Assembly: GCF_907164915.1 (NCBI RefSeq)
Contig: NC_061862.1
Coordinates: 2,852,001-2,916,000 of the forward strand
Direction of reading: 5' to 3'
DNA length: 64,000 bases
Source of the DNA: Impatiens glandulifera
Taxonomy: Eukaryota > Streptophyta > Magnoliopsida > Ericales > Balsaminaceae
The notes beneath the pieces were generated by a model, which saw only the letters and a program-made list of their open reading frames with translations, was not told the DNA's origin and ran no database searches. A program made the position numbers and the translations under genes. Shown one piece after another: positions 48,404 through 60,179 of this stretch; the first letter of the stretch is position 1, and every line of letters starts with the position of its first letter.

Positions 48404-51400
48404 TTAGATTCTTCTTATGATTGGTTCTTCAGCTATTATGTTGCTTTTAGGGCCTTCAAGTGAATCACCCGAGTAAGAGCCGTCAGGTTGACGAATAAAG
48501 ATGTTGAGGTTGCTGTTGAAGGGCGGTTCCTAGATTGATTACATATAATGTCATTTGATGAGTTATTTAGAAAATATATATTATAGCGTGAATAAAAGTT
48601 GTTACCTGATCGGTAACTTGACCTTCAGACTGAAAAAGAATAGGGCGACACCACTTGTCTTCATTCATCAGACTTGAATTCTGGAAGTGTGAAACAAGAG
48701 CTGCCTTCCCTTGAATCCTTGCATAAGCCAAAGAAGCAACTTTTTCGCTATTGAACTTTTCCCATTTCTTTCCATTAAATGCCTGTACAAACAACCATTT
48801 GCTTTTTTGAAACTGGCAAACTCATTCAACACCGTCGCACAATTATAACTTTTTCCAAACCTAAAATGCAGGGAAGAGACTAACCTCACAGAAGGCAATG
48901 ATATGTGCAGGAGAGATAATGTTGATAAAAGCATAACCCACGTTGCATTTGTTCTGCAATCAAATGGAGAAACTGTTATAGTTTCTTTGACTGTTAGAAA
49001 TTAGTGAATCTATCATAGGTCCAACAAGGCTATACCTTGAAATCAATGGGTAAATAGAGAAAATCATAAGTACTGCTATGCTGTTCATCAATGGCTGCAA
49101 GCAACATCTTTGAGGTGTACCTAGAACACAAAACAAAAGCTTAGACCATTGTGCAGTCAACAAACATCTCTGTGAAGGATGATCTTACTTATTCGGAATG
49201 TTTTTAATCATCAAAGTAGTTCTAGTGTCTTCGCCATTCTTGATCTTATCCAAATCAAGCTGATATTGCTTTTTAATGTCCATTTGGTTGACATTATGTT
49301 CCATCCTCCGGCTTCCACCAAAATCAAGCAATCCATCATTATTTGTTGATCCAATTCCTTGAAATGGACCATTACCATAGAATAAAGGCCCGTTACTTGG
49401 AAATGACATAATTTTGGAACTGGATGAACCACTTCCATTGATGTTTTGATGATGTGCAAAACCGTGATTTAACATGTAATGCCTATTTTTCTGATTTATG
49501 CCTAAGCCACTAAATGAAGATCGATTCACGGAGGAGACTTCAGGGGATTCTGGAAAGTACCCCAAGTGTGGGGCAGATCCAACATAGTGATGCTGGTGTG
49601 GCAAACCCGATAAAATTCCGTGTAGATTATTCTGCGAGTAAACTTGTCCTTGTCCACTAGATGTAAACGGCTGATGCCTTGTCATCATGGATGATGTTTC
49701 CCATGCAGAAGAAGAATTGGAGCAGTCTGATGAATATTGAGAGGGAGTGCCCCAAAGAAATTGAGGACCAGACAACATTCCAATGCCTGAATTTGATTCA
49801 CCAAGAGAAAGCTGTGGATCTAATCTTGAATTGCCAATTACCTGGTTAGCATGGCAAAACTGTCCTTGATCCTTATTACCAATTGGAGCAACCTTTTGAG
49901 TCGATAGGATGGTAGCCAATCCGGATAAATGATTGCTCTGCATTGGGCTCAAAGGCCCAAAATTTGGCGATTGATTTAGGCCTTGCAGAGGATTGTGATC
50001 AACCGGACTACCGAAATGTGACCAGTTACCTACCAATAAGCGTAACATTATTTCAGCACTTGTAAAAGATACTCAAATGACAATTACCCAATTTTATGCA
50101 AACAGAAACAAATGAAAGTTACCTGGTGGGGAAACGGTTAATGGAGAGCCTACCTGCTGCCTAAATCTGACATCATCGTGTTCCATATCCTGACTCAGTT
50201 GATGTATCAAGCTGAAGACAGAATTTTCAATACTTCAATAAGTAATTAACAACAATGTTTCTTTGTTAGAAAGATGTAAACTTGAGAGAAATATGAAACC
50301 AGTCTTTCTATTTCGCTTAAATGACAATTCATACCTCCTGCGGGTCCCACCAGGCCTGCTTGGTTCGAGCTTTATGCGTTTCCCAGCTATGTCACTCCTG
50401 TTAAGGGCTTTTAGAGCTGCCTCCGCTGCTCTAACATCATAAAACTCTATGAATTTGTGATGTCGTTTGTGTGGTGTTTCCCTAATCTGCAGTTGGGAAA
50501 TGGGCCTCCACAGTTAAGTTATTGGGGGGAAAAAGACGAGTTATGCTGTTAGGAAGTAGTATACCTCTTTGACCTCTCCATAAGCACCAAAGATTTGCAA
50601 GAGATCATCATTGGATACTGAAGCATCCAGATTGAATGCAACAAGGGTTCCTTGATTTATATCCTTTTCTGATGGGTTATCCTGAAAAGCACCAAACAAC
50701 TTACAATGTTATATATATATATTATTAGATGGTGCACTATAATATCTAAATGTACCAAAAGCTAATTCACCTTCGGAATAGAGAAATGAATATCCAATTT
50801 CCTACGTCTGAGGGGCTTGTTTTGTAATCCACGCATCGCATTTCGAGCATCTCGGATGTCATAGTAAGATATCATCACAAAGCCTCTATGTTTGCATGCA
50901 GTGTACAAAGTTCTGATATCTCCATATTGCTACAATGGAATTCAAATTTCAGCATTTATAATAGTACCAGGAGATGAGAAATAAATTCAGGGTGCATACT
51001 TCAAATATTGACTGCAGTTCAGAATCTTCAACATTACTGTTGATATTCCTAACAAATAATGTCCTCGAAGGATGTTCTCCGAATGGATGTTCTCCGGCTA
51101 TTGTACACATACTGCTCGGGACACCAAAATGGCCTGTCCCGTTGTTGTTGTTGTTGTTGTTAGGGTTTCCATCAGACAAGATTAGTCTTGATAAACCACC
51201 TACTAATCTATCTTGGGTCTCAAAGTCTAATTCCATCCCACCACCACTGTCGAAAAGATCATCTTCCAATTCCTCTAAACGGGTGGGTAAATCAGTAAGG
51301 TCAAAATCATCCATTATGCCAGCTAAAAGCTCGTTTTCATCTCCAGGAAGCAAGCTTCCTATGGCACTCTCAATATCTTCAAATAGAAGCTTTCCCTTAT

Positions 51401-51831
51401 ATTCTTGATCATGCACTGTGTCAAAGCTTTGAGAAGAAGAATCATCCGTGGAAACACCATTGGTATTCACTGCAAACAAACAAACAAATAGGGAAATCTT
51501 TTCACTCGATAAAGCAGCAACCATAATAATACATACATACATACATACCTTTCTCATAAGGAAGAAGGGGCAAGGATGTGGAAAAGAGGCTCACATCACT
51601 TGATGCATTAAATATATCTCCTCCTCCTCCTTCTCCCTGTGTGATCCCTCCTCCTCCCCAGGCATTAAACACCATTTTTTTAGAACTTTCAGGTCTTGGA
51701 ATTTTAGATGGTCCTACACCCACTAAACAAACTGTCTACATGAAACAGTGCAGTGCAGTGCTACTAAGAAAGAGAAAGAGAAAGAGAGGGAAGGGAGTAC
51801 CTGAAACTGAAACCGAATCCAGTTGATCCAT
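48404..51831 (-). CDS. ML2: Mei2-like RNA-binding protein, frameshift in RRM1
   Basis: Mei2-like proteins are three-RRM nuclear RNA-binding proteins acting in meiosis and meristem activity; this resembles Arabidopsis AML2 (At2g42890). Twelve coding exons: 51801-51831, 51549-51722, 51000-51469, 50771-50930, 50565-50681, 50335-50486, 50123-50211, 49189-50029, 49036-49120, 48885-48953, 48606-48782, 48404-48529; 829 residues if one extra base is ignored. RRM1 starts TLFVRNI at about 205, RRM2 GTLVAFNL at about 289, and the Mei2-type RRM3 TLMIKNIPNKYT at about 669, ending IIRRI. Exon 4 has a run of four A at 50879-50882 where the frame needs three: HRGF is followed by a shift that soon meets a stop in RRM1. 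The rest is conserved without other damage, so a base-calling error or a recent mutation are both possible. A poly-Asn run (AAC repeats) precedes RRM1. Confidence 0.92.
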
Positions 51832-51844
51832 TTGGGTCACTTTC

Positions 51845-52150
51845 TGATGGTAATTAGATTTGATTAGAATTGCAAGTCAGTCCTCCATACTAAAAGTGTA
51901 TTTGTAGGATTAAGCAAGCAATTATTAAAGCTAATAAGTAAGTGGTACATTCTGAGAAGAATAAGCATAACCCTTTAGTGGAATCAGAGAAATTAAGGGC
52001 ATACATACCTCATGGAGATGGAGATTGAATTTCCAGTCGTTGGTGTTGAGGAGAGGAGATGAGAGATCTTAGAAGTAGAAGAAGAAGTAAACAGTTTCGT
52101 AGAAGCAGAGAAAAAAGTTTCTTCTACTCATCTACTTCCTTCTCTCCCGC
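51845..52150 (-). other. Mei2-like 5' UTR with intron
   Basis: Upstream of the ATG, a CAG acceptor (about 51851) and a GAG/GTATGT donor (about 52009) suggest a 5' UTR intron of about 160 bp. The outer UTR exon would lie at about 52010-52150. Inferred from splice signals only. Confidence 0.5.
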
Positions 52151-52159
52151 CGAAAGACT

Positions 52160-52182
52160 AGAGAGAGAGAGAGAGAGAGAAA
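52160..52182. repeat. (GA)n microsatellite
   Basis: About 11 GA units, reading (TC)n on the Mei2-like gene strand, in its promoter or 5' UTR. Confidence 0.9.
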
Positions 52183-52369
52183 GAGAAGTAAACTTGAGAA
52201 CGAAAGCGAAACATGCGCACTTTCTCTCTCTGGACAAGGAAAGCCAGTTAATTAGTCAGTCCAAGACCTCATCAGAATATGATTGGAGGAGGAGACAACA
52301 ACTACAAGAGAAGGAGAAATACATTTTTGTAAGTTATACCACTATCACCACCACCACAACCCCCGCTCC

Positions 52370-52371
<2 letters not shown>

Positions 52372-52400
<29 letters not shown>

Positions 52401-52401
52401 G
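52372..52401. repeat. (ATT)n microsatellite
   Basis: About nine to ten ATT units upstream of the Mei2-like gene. Confidence 0.9.
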
Positions 52402-53284
52402 TAAATTCAAGATGCTTCTCTCTTTTGCGTATTATTTTTATTTATTTATTTATTTTTGCTAAGATACAACAAATTTAATTCATTATTTGGCTGTATTTGA
52501 GTTCTCTTCAAGTCCGCTGACATATTCATTCTATTCAGTTTAAATTATCCACACAATTTGTCATATTTACAAACCTACCACCTTCAAGCTACAAAATTTT
52601 AATAACTAATGTTACCTTGAGCCTCCGTTTGGTGGGGGTATAAAACTATAAATAGAATATAATTGTCCCTATATAAAATTTGTAAGGGGGTTGGTTTTGA
52701 AATTATATATATATATATATATATATTAAATAAACAAATTACAAATTATAATTTATATTAAGTATAAAATTGTAACTTGCCAGCCTTTATTAAAAATTTT
52801 ATTCCATTAATACCTTTTTTCTCTTCTTTCATCTTCTTATTTTCCCTTTCCTTCACTCTCCTTTATCTTCCTCTTTCCTTCATTTGCCAAAGTGACAACA
52901 TTGATTTATCAACAACACAAGTTGATTTTGAGGGTCTAGATTCAAAAGAAGGATTAAAAGGGATATCACATAACTCCATGTCTATCATATATCTTGCAAA
53001 TAAAAGGCTTATGATTTCAACTGTTTCATTGAAAAACCTTTAAAGTCATTTTGGATGTTTGTTTGGGAGACTTTACATGACTTAACTCTCATAATCCTCA
53101 TGGTTTGTGTTGCAGCATTTAACGGAGTTAAAATCACCACAGAAAGCTGGCATGTTAGAATGTATGATGGTATAGAGACAATAATTTGCATTTTTTTTTG
53201 TTGGTTAAACCATCTTTACAATTCAATAAAGAGAATAAGAATATAAGAAACCAGTAACTATAAATAATCATTTACAATTCATTC
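52402..53284. other. AT-rich intergenic
   Basis: No gene supported; the 88-codon frame at 52777-53043 is low-complexity. A short (AT)n lies near 52707-52726. Confidence 0.45.
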
Positions 53285-53468
53285 ACCGCACACTATAAGC
53301 GGTTCGGTTTGATCGGTTTATTGATCGAAATGTACATCCAAACCGTTGAGGTCGGTTTGCTAAATTTAAAACTGTTAGTGTAGTCGGTTTGATATAAATT
53401 GTTATAAATTGAAGCTTTGAATATGAGGTTAAAAGCTAGCTTTAGAGAGTTATTCGGTAGAGAAAATG

Positions 53469-53510
53469 TGTGAATAAAGATTAACATTGTGTGAATAAAG
53501 ATTAACATTG
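53469..53510. repeat. 21-bp tandem repeat, 2 copies
   Basis: GTGTGAATAAAGATTAACAT plus one base occurs twice in tandem. Confidence 0.9.
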
Positions 53511-53685
53511 TAATATTGTAACATTGAAGATGATTGATGAATTCAACAATTTTTAGTATAAAACTTTTTTTTGACACTAGTGAGAAATAGTTAATTACTA
53601 TATCAATGAAAAAATAGTTAATTGTAAATAAAAAAAAAAACAGAGGCAGCTTGAGCAGTTGAACTTGCAGGTTGCAGCGGCCAGC

Positions 53686-53938
53686 CAGGGACGAATCTAT
53701 GTAGGGGCTCGGGTGGGCTTCAGCCCACCCCGATTTTTTTTTACGGTTAAAATGTGACATTACCCTTAATTATTAAAAAAAATTCAATAGAATTCACTAT
53801 TTTATTTATTTAATTATTAAAAATGGTAAAACTTACTTTTATTTACCCGTTTTATCTAAAAAAAATTCATTTTTTACTTTAGCTCACCTTAAAATTTTTT
53901 TAAGCCCACCCCACTACCGAATCCTGGATCCGTCCTTA
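53686..53938. mobile_element. hAT-type MITE, 253 bp
   Basis: The ends CAGGGACGAATC and GGATCCGTCCTTA are imperfect inverted repeats, with internal TGGGCTTCAGCCCACCCC and AAGCCCACCCCACT near the two ends. A perfect 8-bp target duplication CGGCCAGC lies on both sides (53678-53685 and 53939-53946). No coding capacity. Confidence 0.88.
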
Positions 53939-54014
53939 CGGCCAGCGAATAAGACTAGGTAGGCTCACATTGAAAAGTGAAGAGTCTGAACCATCGTTTA
54001 CTTTATTATTATAA

Positions 54015-54591
54015 TATATAATTATGAAAATTTCCGTGCTATACACATAGATAAAAATATAATTAAAATAAATTTAATAATAATAAAAATAATAATATAT
54101 ATTTAATGTTTAAAATTCTTAATACATCACGAATAAAAATAGAACACTTTCATTTCACATTTTATTTAATTCGATAAAACAACTTATTTTTCTCACATAT
54201 TTTTTTTGAATAAATCTTTCATCTCGTGACATTACACTTTCACTTTGGTCAATCAAATATTTGATTCATATTATACATTAATTAGTTAAAAAGTTGAACT
54301 TATATTGTTAAAATATTCCGTATTCATCAAATTTGACGTTGAATTAAAAAAATAAAGTGTTATTAGCTTAGTTGATTAAAATGTTATACTTATTTTGTTA
54401 GGTTGTAAATTCGAAACACACATATAACATTTTAAATTTTATTTTTAACCGTTTTAAGTATATATGGGCGGGTCAACCCACAACCCCACCCAAGTATCAA
54501 TTTACTGTCACATATATATCCAGATTAACCACAACTCTCAACCCTGAAATCCGGATATTTTAAAAATTAAGCATCATTATATATATATAGA
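54015..54591 (-). mobile_element. Short non-autonomous Helitron
   Basis: Minus-strand start TCTATATATATATAATGATG preceded by A (54592), then CAGGGTTGAGAGTTGTGG and AAAACGGTTAAAAATAAAA, the same family as 43628-44204. It also shares AACAAAATAAGTATAACATT and ATTTTAACAATATAAGTTCA with that copy. The 3' side ends near 54015-54026 in a degenerate hairpin (CCGTGCTATACAC on plus) without an intact CTAG. About 575 bp, non-coding. Confidence 0.7.
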
Positions 54592-54832
54592 TTATATATT
54601 AATATACAGAGGAAAATAAATAACGTAATCGTATTATACAAAATCAATATATTCGATTCGGTCGGTAAACTAACATATTATGATACTGCAAACCGACCAA
54701 CCGAACCGTATAGCTCAGTTTAGTCAAATCAGAACCGATTTGAACTCGGTTTAGGTGGTTCAGTTTGATATTTAGTTTGGTTTGAACGGTTTCGGTCCGG
54801 TTTGGTCGGTTTTCTTACACCTTTACCGCATA

Positions 54833-56185
54833 CAATTAAACAAAATAAAACAATAAACTTCGTCAAATAAATATTAAAATAATAATTAAAAATAATTTAT
54901 ATAAAAGGATAAAATATATATTTTTTTTAATACTTTTTACTACTTTCTTATATCACCAACAAACACAAAATAATAAAATTATATAATTTATAATTTTTTT
55001 ACTTCCAACTAAACACAAATAACCTTTATAATTTATATCTCTCAATACACTTATACAATTAATACCTTACAGTTTGTATCCCTGTATTTAATACTCCTAA
55101 CCAAATGGTGGCTAAAAATGATAACGAATTGTGTTTTTTTTATTTTTTACTATATTTAGTTTGAAACGATATTTTATTTAGTTTGATAAAATTTTCATCT
55201 TGAACTTTTTTTATCTGAATAATACTCAAAATTAGTTGATGGAAATTCTTTAATAGTTAATTTGCTGTTAATTTTTTTGAGTATGTATTCATCATTTTGT
55301 TAAAAGATGAAATTATCTAATCTAATATTATATTTTATATTTTTAATAATGAATTATTTAATTTCAATTATTTGGAAACTCATTTAGAAAAAAGTCCACT
55401 CAACTTAGCCAAATTTATATAAAAGAGAAATCATAATAAGAGAAAGATTCTGTTATAATTTATGAATATATTTTATTTATCCAGTTGTGTTTTTTTTAAT
55501 TTTTTTTACAAGATATAATTAATTTAATATTGTCTACATATTTAAATTTTATAAAATAATAATAGTTATATTAGTTGTTTAGTGAATGTAACAACTTTTT
55601 CAAATCATACTTAATTTCTTCTGGCTATACATTTATTTTTAATGTACAATAACTTTAATTTTTGGATCATATTAGTTTGTTTGACTAACTTTACTCAAAT
55701 ATTAATCCCGAACTTAATTTAGTTTAGGTGACATTCAATAAATTGATTGACATTTTATTAAAAAAATAATTTAATAAATTATTCATATAATTTAATATCT
55801 AAATTATTAATTATTTTATTAATTTATCATTTTACTTTATTATATATAACTCTCAGTTAAATTAACAAAAATAAATAAATAAATAAAAGTTTCTCTATTA
55901 TAAAATGAATTAAATTGTCATGTACATTTAATTTATAGTTAACTTAATAAAAAATATATATTACAGCTGTAATGTGTAATGGTCTAAAAAATAATAATTA
56001 TATTTTGGTTATTTAAAAATAAATCAAATTTTCTAATACAAAAAGTATCCGTTATGCAAAAAAGAAAAGAAAAAAAAGTAGGAAGAAGTCTCAGCTAGGA
56101 CAGCTAATAACGTTTAAAAACAAAGTAAAGCAATTAGCCGTTATTAATAATTTATAATTAACTTTCCTAAAAAGTATATTATCCG
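54833..56185. other. AT-rich intergenic
   Basis: No gene or clear transposon recognised; scattered short A/T runs. Confidence 0.45.
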
Positions 56186-56186
56186 T

Positions 56187-56197
56187 TATTTAAATAC
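56187..56197 (+). promoter_or_regulatory. TATA-like box of small membrane gene
   Basis: TTATTTAAATA, 43 bp upstream of the ATG at 56240, followed by a purine-rich GAGAGAGAAAGAGG leader. Confidence 0.5.
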
Positions 56198-56239
56198 ATA
56201 CATTATAGAACCAGAAGAGAGAGAAAGAGGAGAGAGGAA

Positions 56240-56449
56240 ATGTGGACGAAGAAGAAGCTGATATGGTCATTGAAGAAGAAGGTGATCAAGAGTAAAGAGC
56301 TTCTATGGCGTTCAAGTGGTAAAAAGTTGATATCTTTCAAATTCTCCATACTAGACGACGTCGTATTCAAGATCATGTACGTTTTAGAAGCCGTCGTTCT
56401 CGTCTCCACTCTCTGTTTCTTCTTCCTCTGTTGCGGCTGCCATTTTTGA
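56240..56449 (+). CDS. Small single-pass membrane protein, 69 aa
   Basis: An intronless 69-codon frame. The first half is very basic (TKKKLIWSLKKKVIKSKELL). It then has a short soluble stretch SFKFSILDDVVFKIMYVL, and a hydrophobic C-terminal segment VVLVSTLCFFFLCCGCH at the extreme end. Basic residues before one membrane helix suggest a tail-anchored or single-pass protein with the basic end in the cytosol. The layout (TATA-like box, short leader, AATAAA-like signal near 56491) supports expression, and base composition in the frame is higher in GC than the flanks. I have a weak memory of similar unnamed short plant proteins ending in CCGCH, but function is unknown. It is transcribed toward the convergent cytochrome b561 gene. 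Confidence 0.6.
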   Translation: MWTKKKLIWSLKKKVIKSKELLWRSSGKKLISFKFSILDDVVFKIMYVLEAVVLVSTLCFFFLCCGCHF

Positions 56450-56547
56450 TTTTAATTTCTTTCTCATCTTCAAATGTTCAATTCTGATTCAATAAATTCT
56501 TTCATTTATTTATTTATATATTAAACATCAATTAATTAATTAATTAA

Positions 56548-57492
56548 TTAAATACATTCAATCATATTTGATGTTTTTGTAATATAAACCCACTTGTCTT
56601 GTAAAAGATATATAAATGTTATCAAAGATATCTCCACTGTAAATATTGCAATCCATGGCCCTATACTTTTTGATGTTTTCTTATTGTAAGATTGTAATCC
56701 TGTGTAGATATTGATGATACCCATTAAAGAAACTGTTGTCCCCATTAACCAATGAATGATAACCCATCCACTTCTTCCTTTTCTTCCACTGTTTTATGAA
56801 AAAATTTATATCATTTTTCAAATAACCCATCATCAGTTTCAAATTTTCAATCTCAAAGTAATTATTACCTACCTGTGAGGCCTTAGGAATCCGAGTAAGG
56901 TTTGTATTAGAACAGCAACATAGAGTGCTAACCCTAGTTTCTGATGACTATTCTTAAAAGAATTGTCAAAGTACTTCATTGATAATATTGCTCCTGTTGT
57001 TACTATAAGTGTTGAGATTGTCTGTAATTAAATAAAAAATGTAATCTTGAGTAAGTTTTTACTATTTTAAGAGGAAAAATGTTTAGAATTAAAAACCTGG
57101 AAAGTTGCATGGATGTAGAACATGATCTTGAGCATTCTTCTGCTGTGTTCTTTGTTTAACATTTTTCCAACTAATATTCCAATAGGCATCAGGAATCCCA
57201 TTGATGCCCACATTAGAAATCCATGAAGTTTTGCTTGGAATAATAGCTTCCCTTTTATCAGCTGTATACAAAATTAGATATTAACTCATGAAATACTGAA
57301 ATCAAAGGGAAAGGGATTCTCAAGGTTTGTAAAATTTACCTGATGAGCATTAATATCCTCGGTTAGTTTAGGATGATGCCTTTGATCTGTTATCCCATGT
57401 CCCTGGGATGATGATGATGATGATGAACACATGACAAATGGTAGGAGAAGTAACAGGAAAACTGCAGAAATAGTTTGCAACTCTTTCATCAT
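56548..57492 (-). CDS. Cytochrome b561-domain membrane protein
   Basis: A transmembrane haem protein family that moves electrons, often from ascorbate, across membranes; this subgroup (At4g18260/At2g30890 type) is poorly characterised. Four exons: 57340-57492, 57097-57261, 56873-57021, 56548-56788; GT-AG introns, 235 residues. An N-terminal signal peptide (SAVFLLLLLPFVMCS) is followed by a Ser run and a short luminal segment, then membrane helices with likely haem-ligand histidines in KLHGFLMW, YIHATF, NSHQKLG and IIHWLMG. No DOMON domain is present, so it is a b561-only form. The start is the first of two consecutive Met codons (57492). A TATATATAT stretch near 57550 could supply a promoter. 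The exon 4 tail after the last helix is short. Confidence 0.88.
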
Positions 57493-58486
57493 TTGATATA
57501 TATTCTTGTGAATGATTGTGGAGCTTTCCCTTTCTCTCTTCTTAATATATGTATATATATCTTTGATGTGTATGTATATGCATGTGGAGGATAGGAAAGT
57601 ATCAAGATCGACTCCCAAAGTTGTCAAGTCACAACAATGGGCTGTGTTTTTGAGCTCTCATTGGTTTGGTTTGGACAGAGGAGAAGATGTTGAAATAGCT
57701 AGGCATGCCATTTTTTTCTGTATTTTAGTAACTTAGTGGGTGTTTTTTTGTATGCTTTTACTGAATTTAGCTGAAAAGGGAATGTGGATGGAATGTAGTC
57801 AGAGCACAAAGATGGACAGAATGTAATGGACCAAGATATTTCAAGATACTACTATATATGTTACATTTAATTTGAAATCCTAATTTAAAAGTTTATAATC
57901 TTTAGATATGTATATATCATGTTTTCTTATCTTACATCAAAGATTTTGTCCATATTGCAGCATCCCAACATAAATATATGTTATTACTAATATTATAATA
58001 AATGTTTTAAAAGATTTGGATACATAAAAGTTTGATCGTTAATAATTTTTCTTTTTTTGGACTGAGTTTAGGAAAAAGTATTTATAATTGCTAGAGAAAT
58101 CAAGGGTCTTGCTTTCCATGATTGAAAATGAGTGAAGTGGGGAATCATTATAAAAGAATGATGAAAAAGACATGTTAGCCCCCATGCACCCTTTTTAGCT
58201 GTTAGATTGAGTGATTTGATACCAACTATTGAATCACATAATTCTGATTCAAGGGAGAAAAATGGAAAAAAAAGAGAAAGATTTGAGTGGTCGGTCCCTT
58301 CTTCATTAATGACTGCATTTTCATTCTTCAAAACAATCATCTCTTAGACTTAGTATAGACAATGCTCATGTGCAGTCTGATTAGGAAGATTAGGTTGATT
58401 GTTGGAATTTCACATTGGAGTGGGGAGGTTTAAACTAAAAGAAATTTTCCTCATTTTGATCTGATGTAACCAGTACGTACTTGTAT
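57493..58486. other. Intergenic, upstream of b561 gene
   Basis: Promoter side of the b561 gene. A 90-codon minus frame at 58068-58340 has no recognised motif and is not called. Confidence 0.45.
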
Positions 58487-58634
58487 ATCTTCTTCTTTTT
58501 AATTGATAGTCTTAGTGTTCGGAAACGTACACAATATTTGGCCAAAAGAAAAACCTACTCAAGAATTCCGGAGTACGACCAAATATTGCCTAAATCTCCG
58601 AACACTAAGACTATAATTAATAAGGAAGAAAAAT
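58487..58634. mobile_element. Palindromic foldback / MITE, about 150 bp
   Basis: TAGTCTTAGTGTTCGGA at 58507 is inverted as TCCGAACACTAAGACTA ending at 58613, and CAATATTTGG (58532) as CCAAATATTG (58579-58588). The match extends outward into TTCTTC/GAAGAA. It would form a hairpin. Target duplication unclear. Confidence 0.65.
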
Positions 58635-58648
58635 ATAAATATTAGTAC

Positions 58649-58866
58649 ATCAACTTAAAGGAAGAAACTTTTATGGACTAACAAATTTTCTCCACTCTCA
58701 CTATCATCTAATATTGAGTAAATCAAATTAAAGGAAAGAACTTTTATAGACTAATAAATTTCCTCCACTCTCACTGTCATCTGATATTGAGTACATTAAA
58801 TTAATGGAAAAAACTTTTATAGACTAATAAATTTTCTCCATTCTCACTATCATCTGATTTGAGAAT
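58649..58866. repeat. 73-bp tandem repeat, 3 copies
   Basis: Units start at 58649, 58722 and 58795; each contains GACTAAYAAATTTYCTCCA and CTCACTRTCATCTRAT. Confidence 0.9.
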
Positions 58867-60150
58867 TTAATTGTACCAAAAAGACAACCGATTATTCTTC
58901 CGGTTGTGATTAATTTATAATTACAAGCTATTGAACCTTGATTATATTATATATCTAGGATGGATTAAGTTTGATCTTGTTCTCTTAATGACAATTAATT
59001 ATTAATGTGGGGGAGGATGGGGGACAAATCCTAGTAATGTTAGCTCAAAAGAAATGAGTGAACTCAACAAATTTAACAATAATTACCATATGTTTCTAAG
59101 CTATGTAGTAAGCTCACGTAATTGTCTAAGAAAGAAAGTGTACATTAGGGGGACATTCACGTGTTCAAAAGTATTTATTTTGAGATAGATCCTTCTTTAT
59201 TGATAATTTAAATAGAAATAAAATCATAATAAAAATTGTTTTTAGTGAATATTGTCACCTAGACCTTATTAGACTGGGTTACATATGGTTAATCCCAAAC
59301 TAAATCTAATTAGAATAATAATAAAATATATTCAAACTTAAATAATCAATCTTCCACTTTCCTTGATTCAATCAAATTGTACAAGATAGTGATAATATTT
59401 GGAAACTTGATGATTCTAACTTAAATACCATCAAATTTGCACTATTTTTTCACCTTAAACATCTACCCAATATCAATTTTATCTAACCCATTTGGCACTC
59501 TGGCCATCCATTTCATTCTTATGTTTTTTTATTATTAATTTACGTTTTATTTTCTGAATATGTTTGTTATTTTGTCATAGTTAGGAGTTATTTAAAAGAA
59601 ATAGAAGGAATGATATTGAATGTTTATGGAATTATATAGGTGACGTGTAATATATAGGCATTCTAATCATACCGAGGTAGGCTTAACAATAGAAAAAAAC
59701 AAATATCATTATCTTCTACAATTCAATCACCTTTCGTGAAATATGAGTGAGGAAGGGGACGTGGAAGAAAACAACATTACCTACAAAGCGAATATGAAAA
59801 AACCATGAAAGATTGGGAATGTTAATAGTTATCTTTGTTTGTACTGTTATTTGATTGCTATCATTCAAAAACTTTAGGGTCATTTGTTTGTCATCTTATA
59901 ATCAAAGATAGAGTTTGTTTAGTTTTGATTCTTGACACTCCCATTTTTGGATTTTTCGAATGAAATTATGGTGTTTCCCCCACCAAAAAAAAAACAATAT
60001 AATTTTATCATATTTTTTGTATGATTAAATCAACTAAATAGGAGAATATGCATAAATAAAGTATTCTAAAACACAATTTTTATAAATATAAACCGAAAAT
60101 AATTATACATCCCAAATCACAAGTCATTAAGGTAAGGAATCAATTGCTGA
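58867..60150. other. Intergenic, nothing recognised
   Basis: No coding or transposon signature identified. Confidence 0.45.
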
Positions 60151-60179
60151 TAAAAATTCTGAAGAAAATGTAGTAAGAA

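Larger units (their letters stand above)
53293..54824. mobile_element. Probable hAT element with nested insertions
   Basis: Both outer regions carry CGGTTTGG/CCAAACCG-type subterminal motifs (53300-53390 and 54680-54810), in opposite sense. The candidate target duplication is ACCGCACA at 53285-53292 against ACCGCATA at 54825-54832, 7 of 8 identical. The terminal bases match poorly, so the element is a hypothesis. It would contain the MITE at 53686 and the Helitron at 54015. No transposase is seen. Confidence 0.4.

Noticed and set aside
52777..53043. 88-codon plus frame
   Set aside because: T/C-rich low complexity with no conserved motif.
58068..58340. 90-codon minus frame
   Set aside because: No recognisable domain; no sign of splicing partners.
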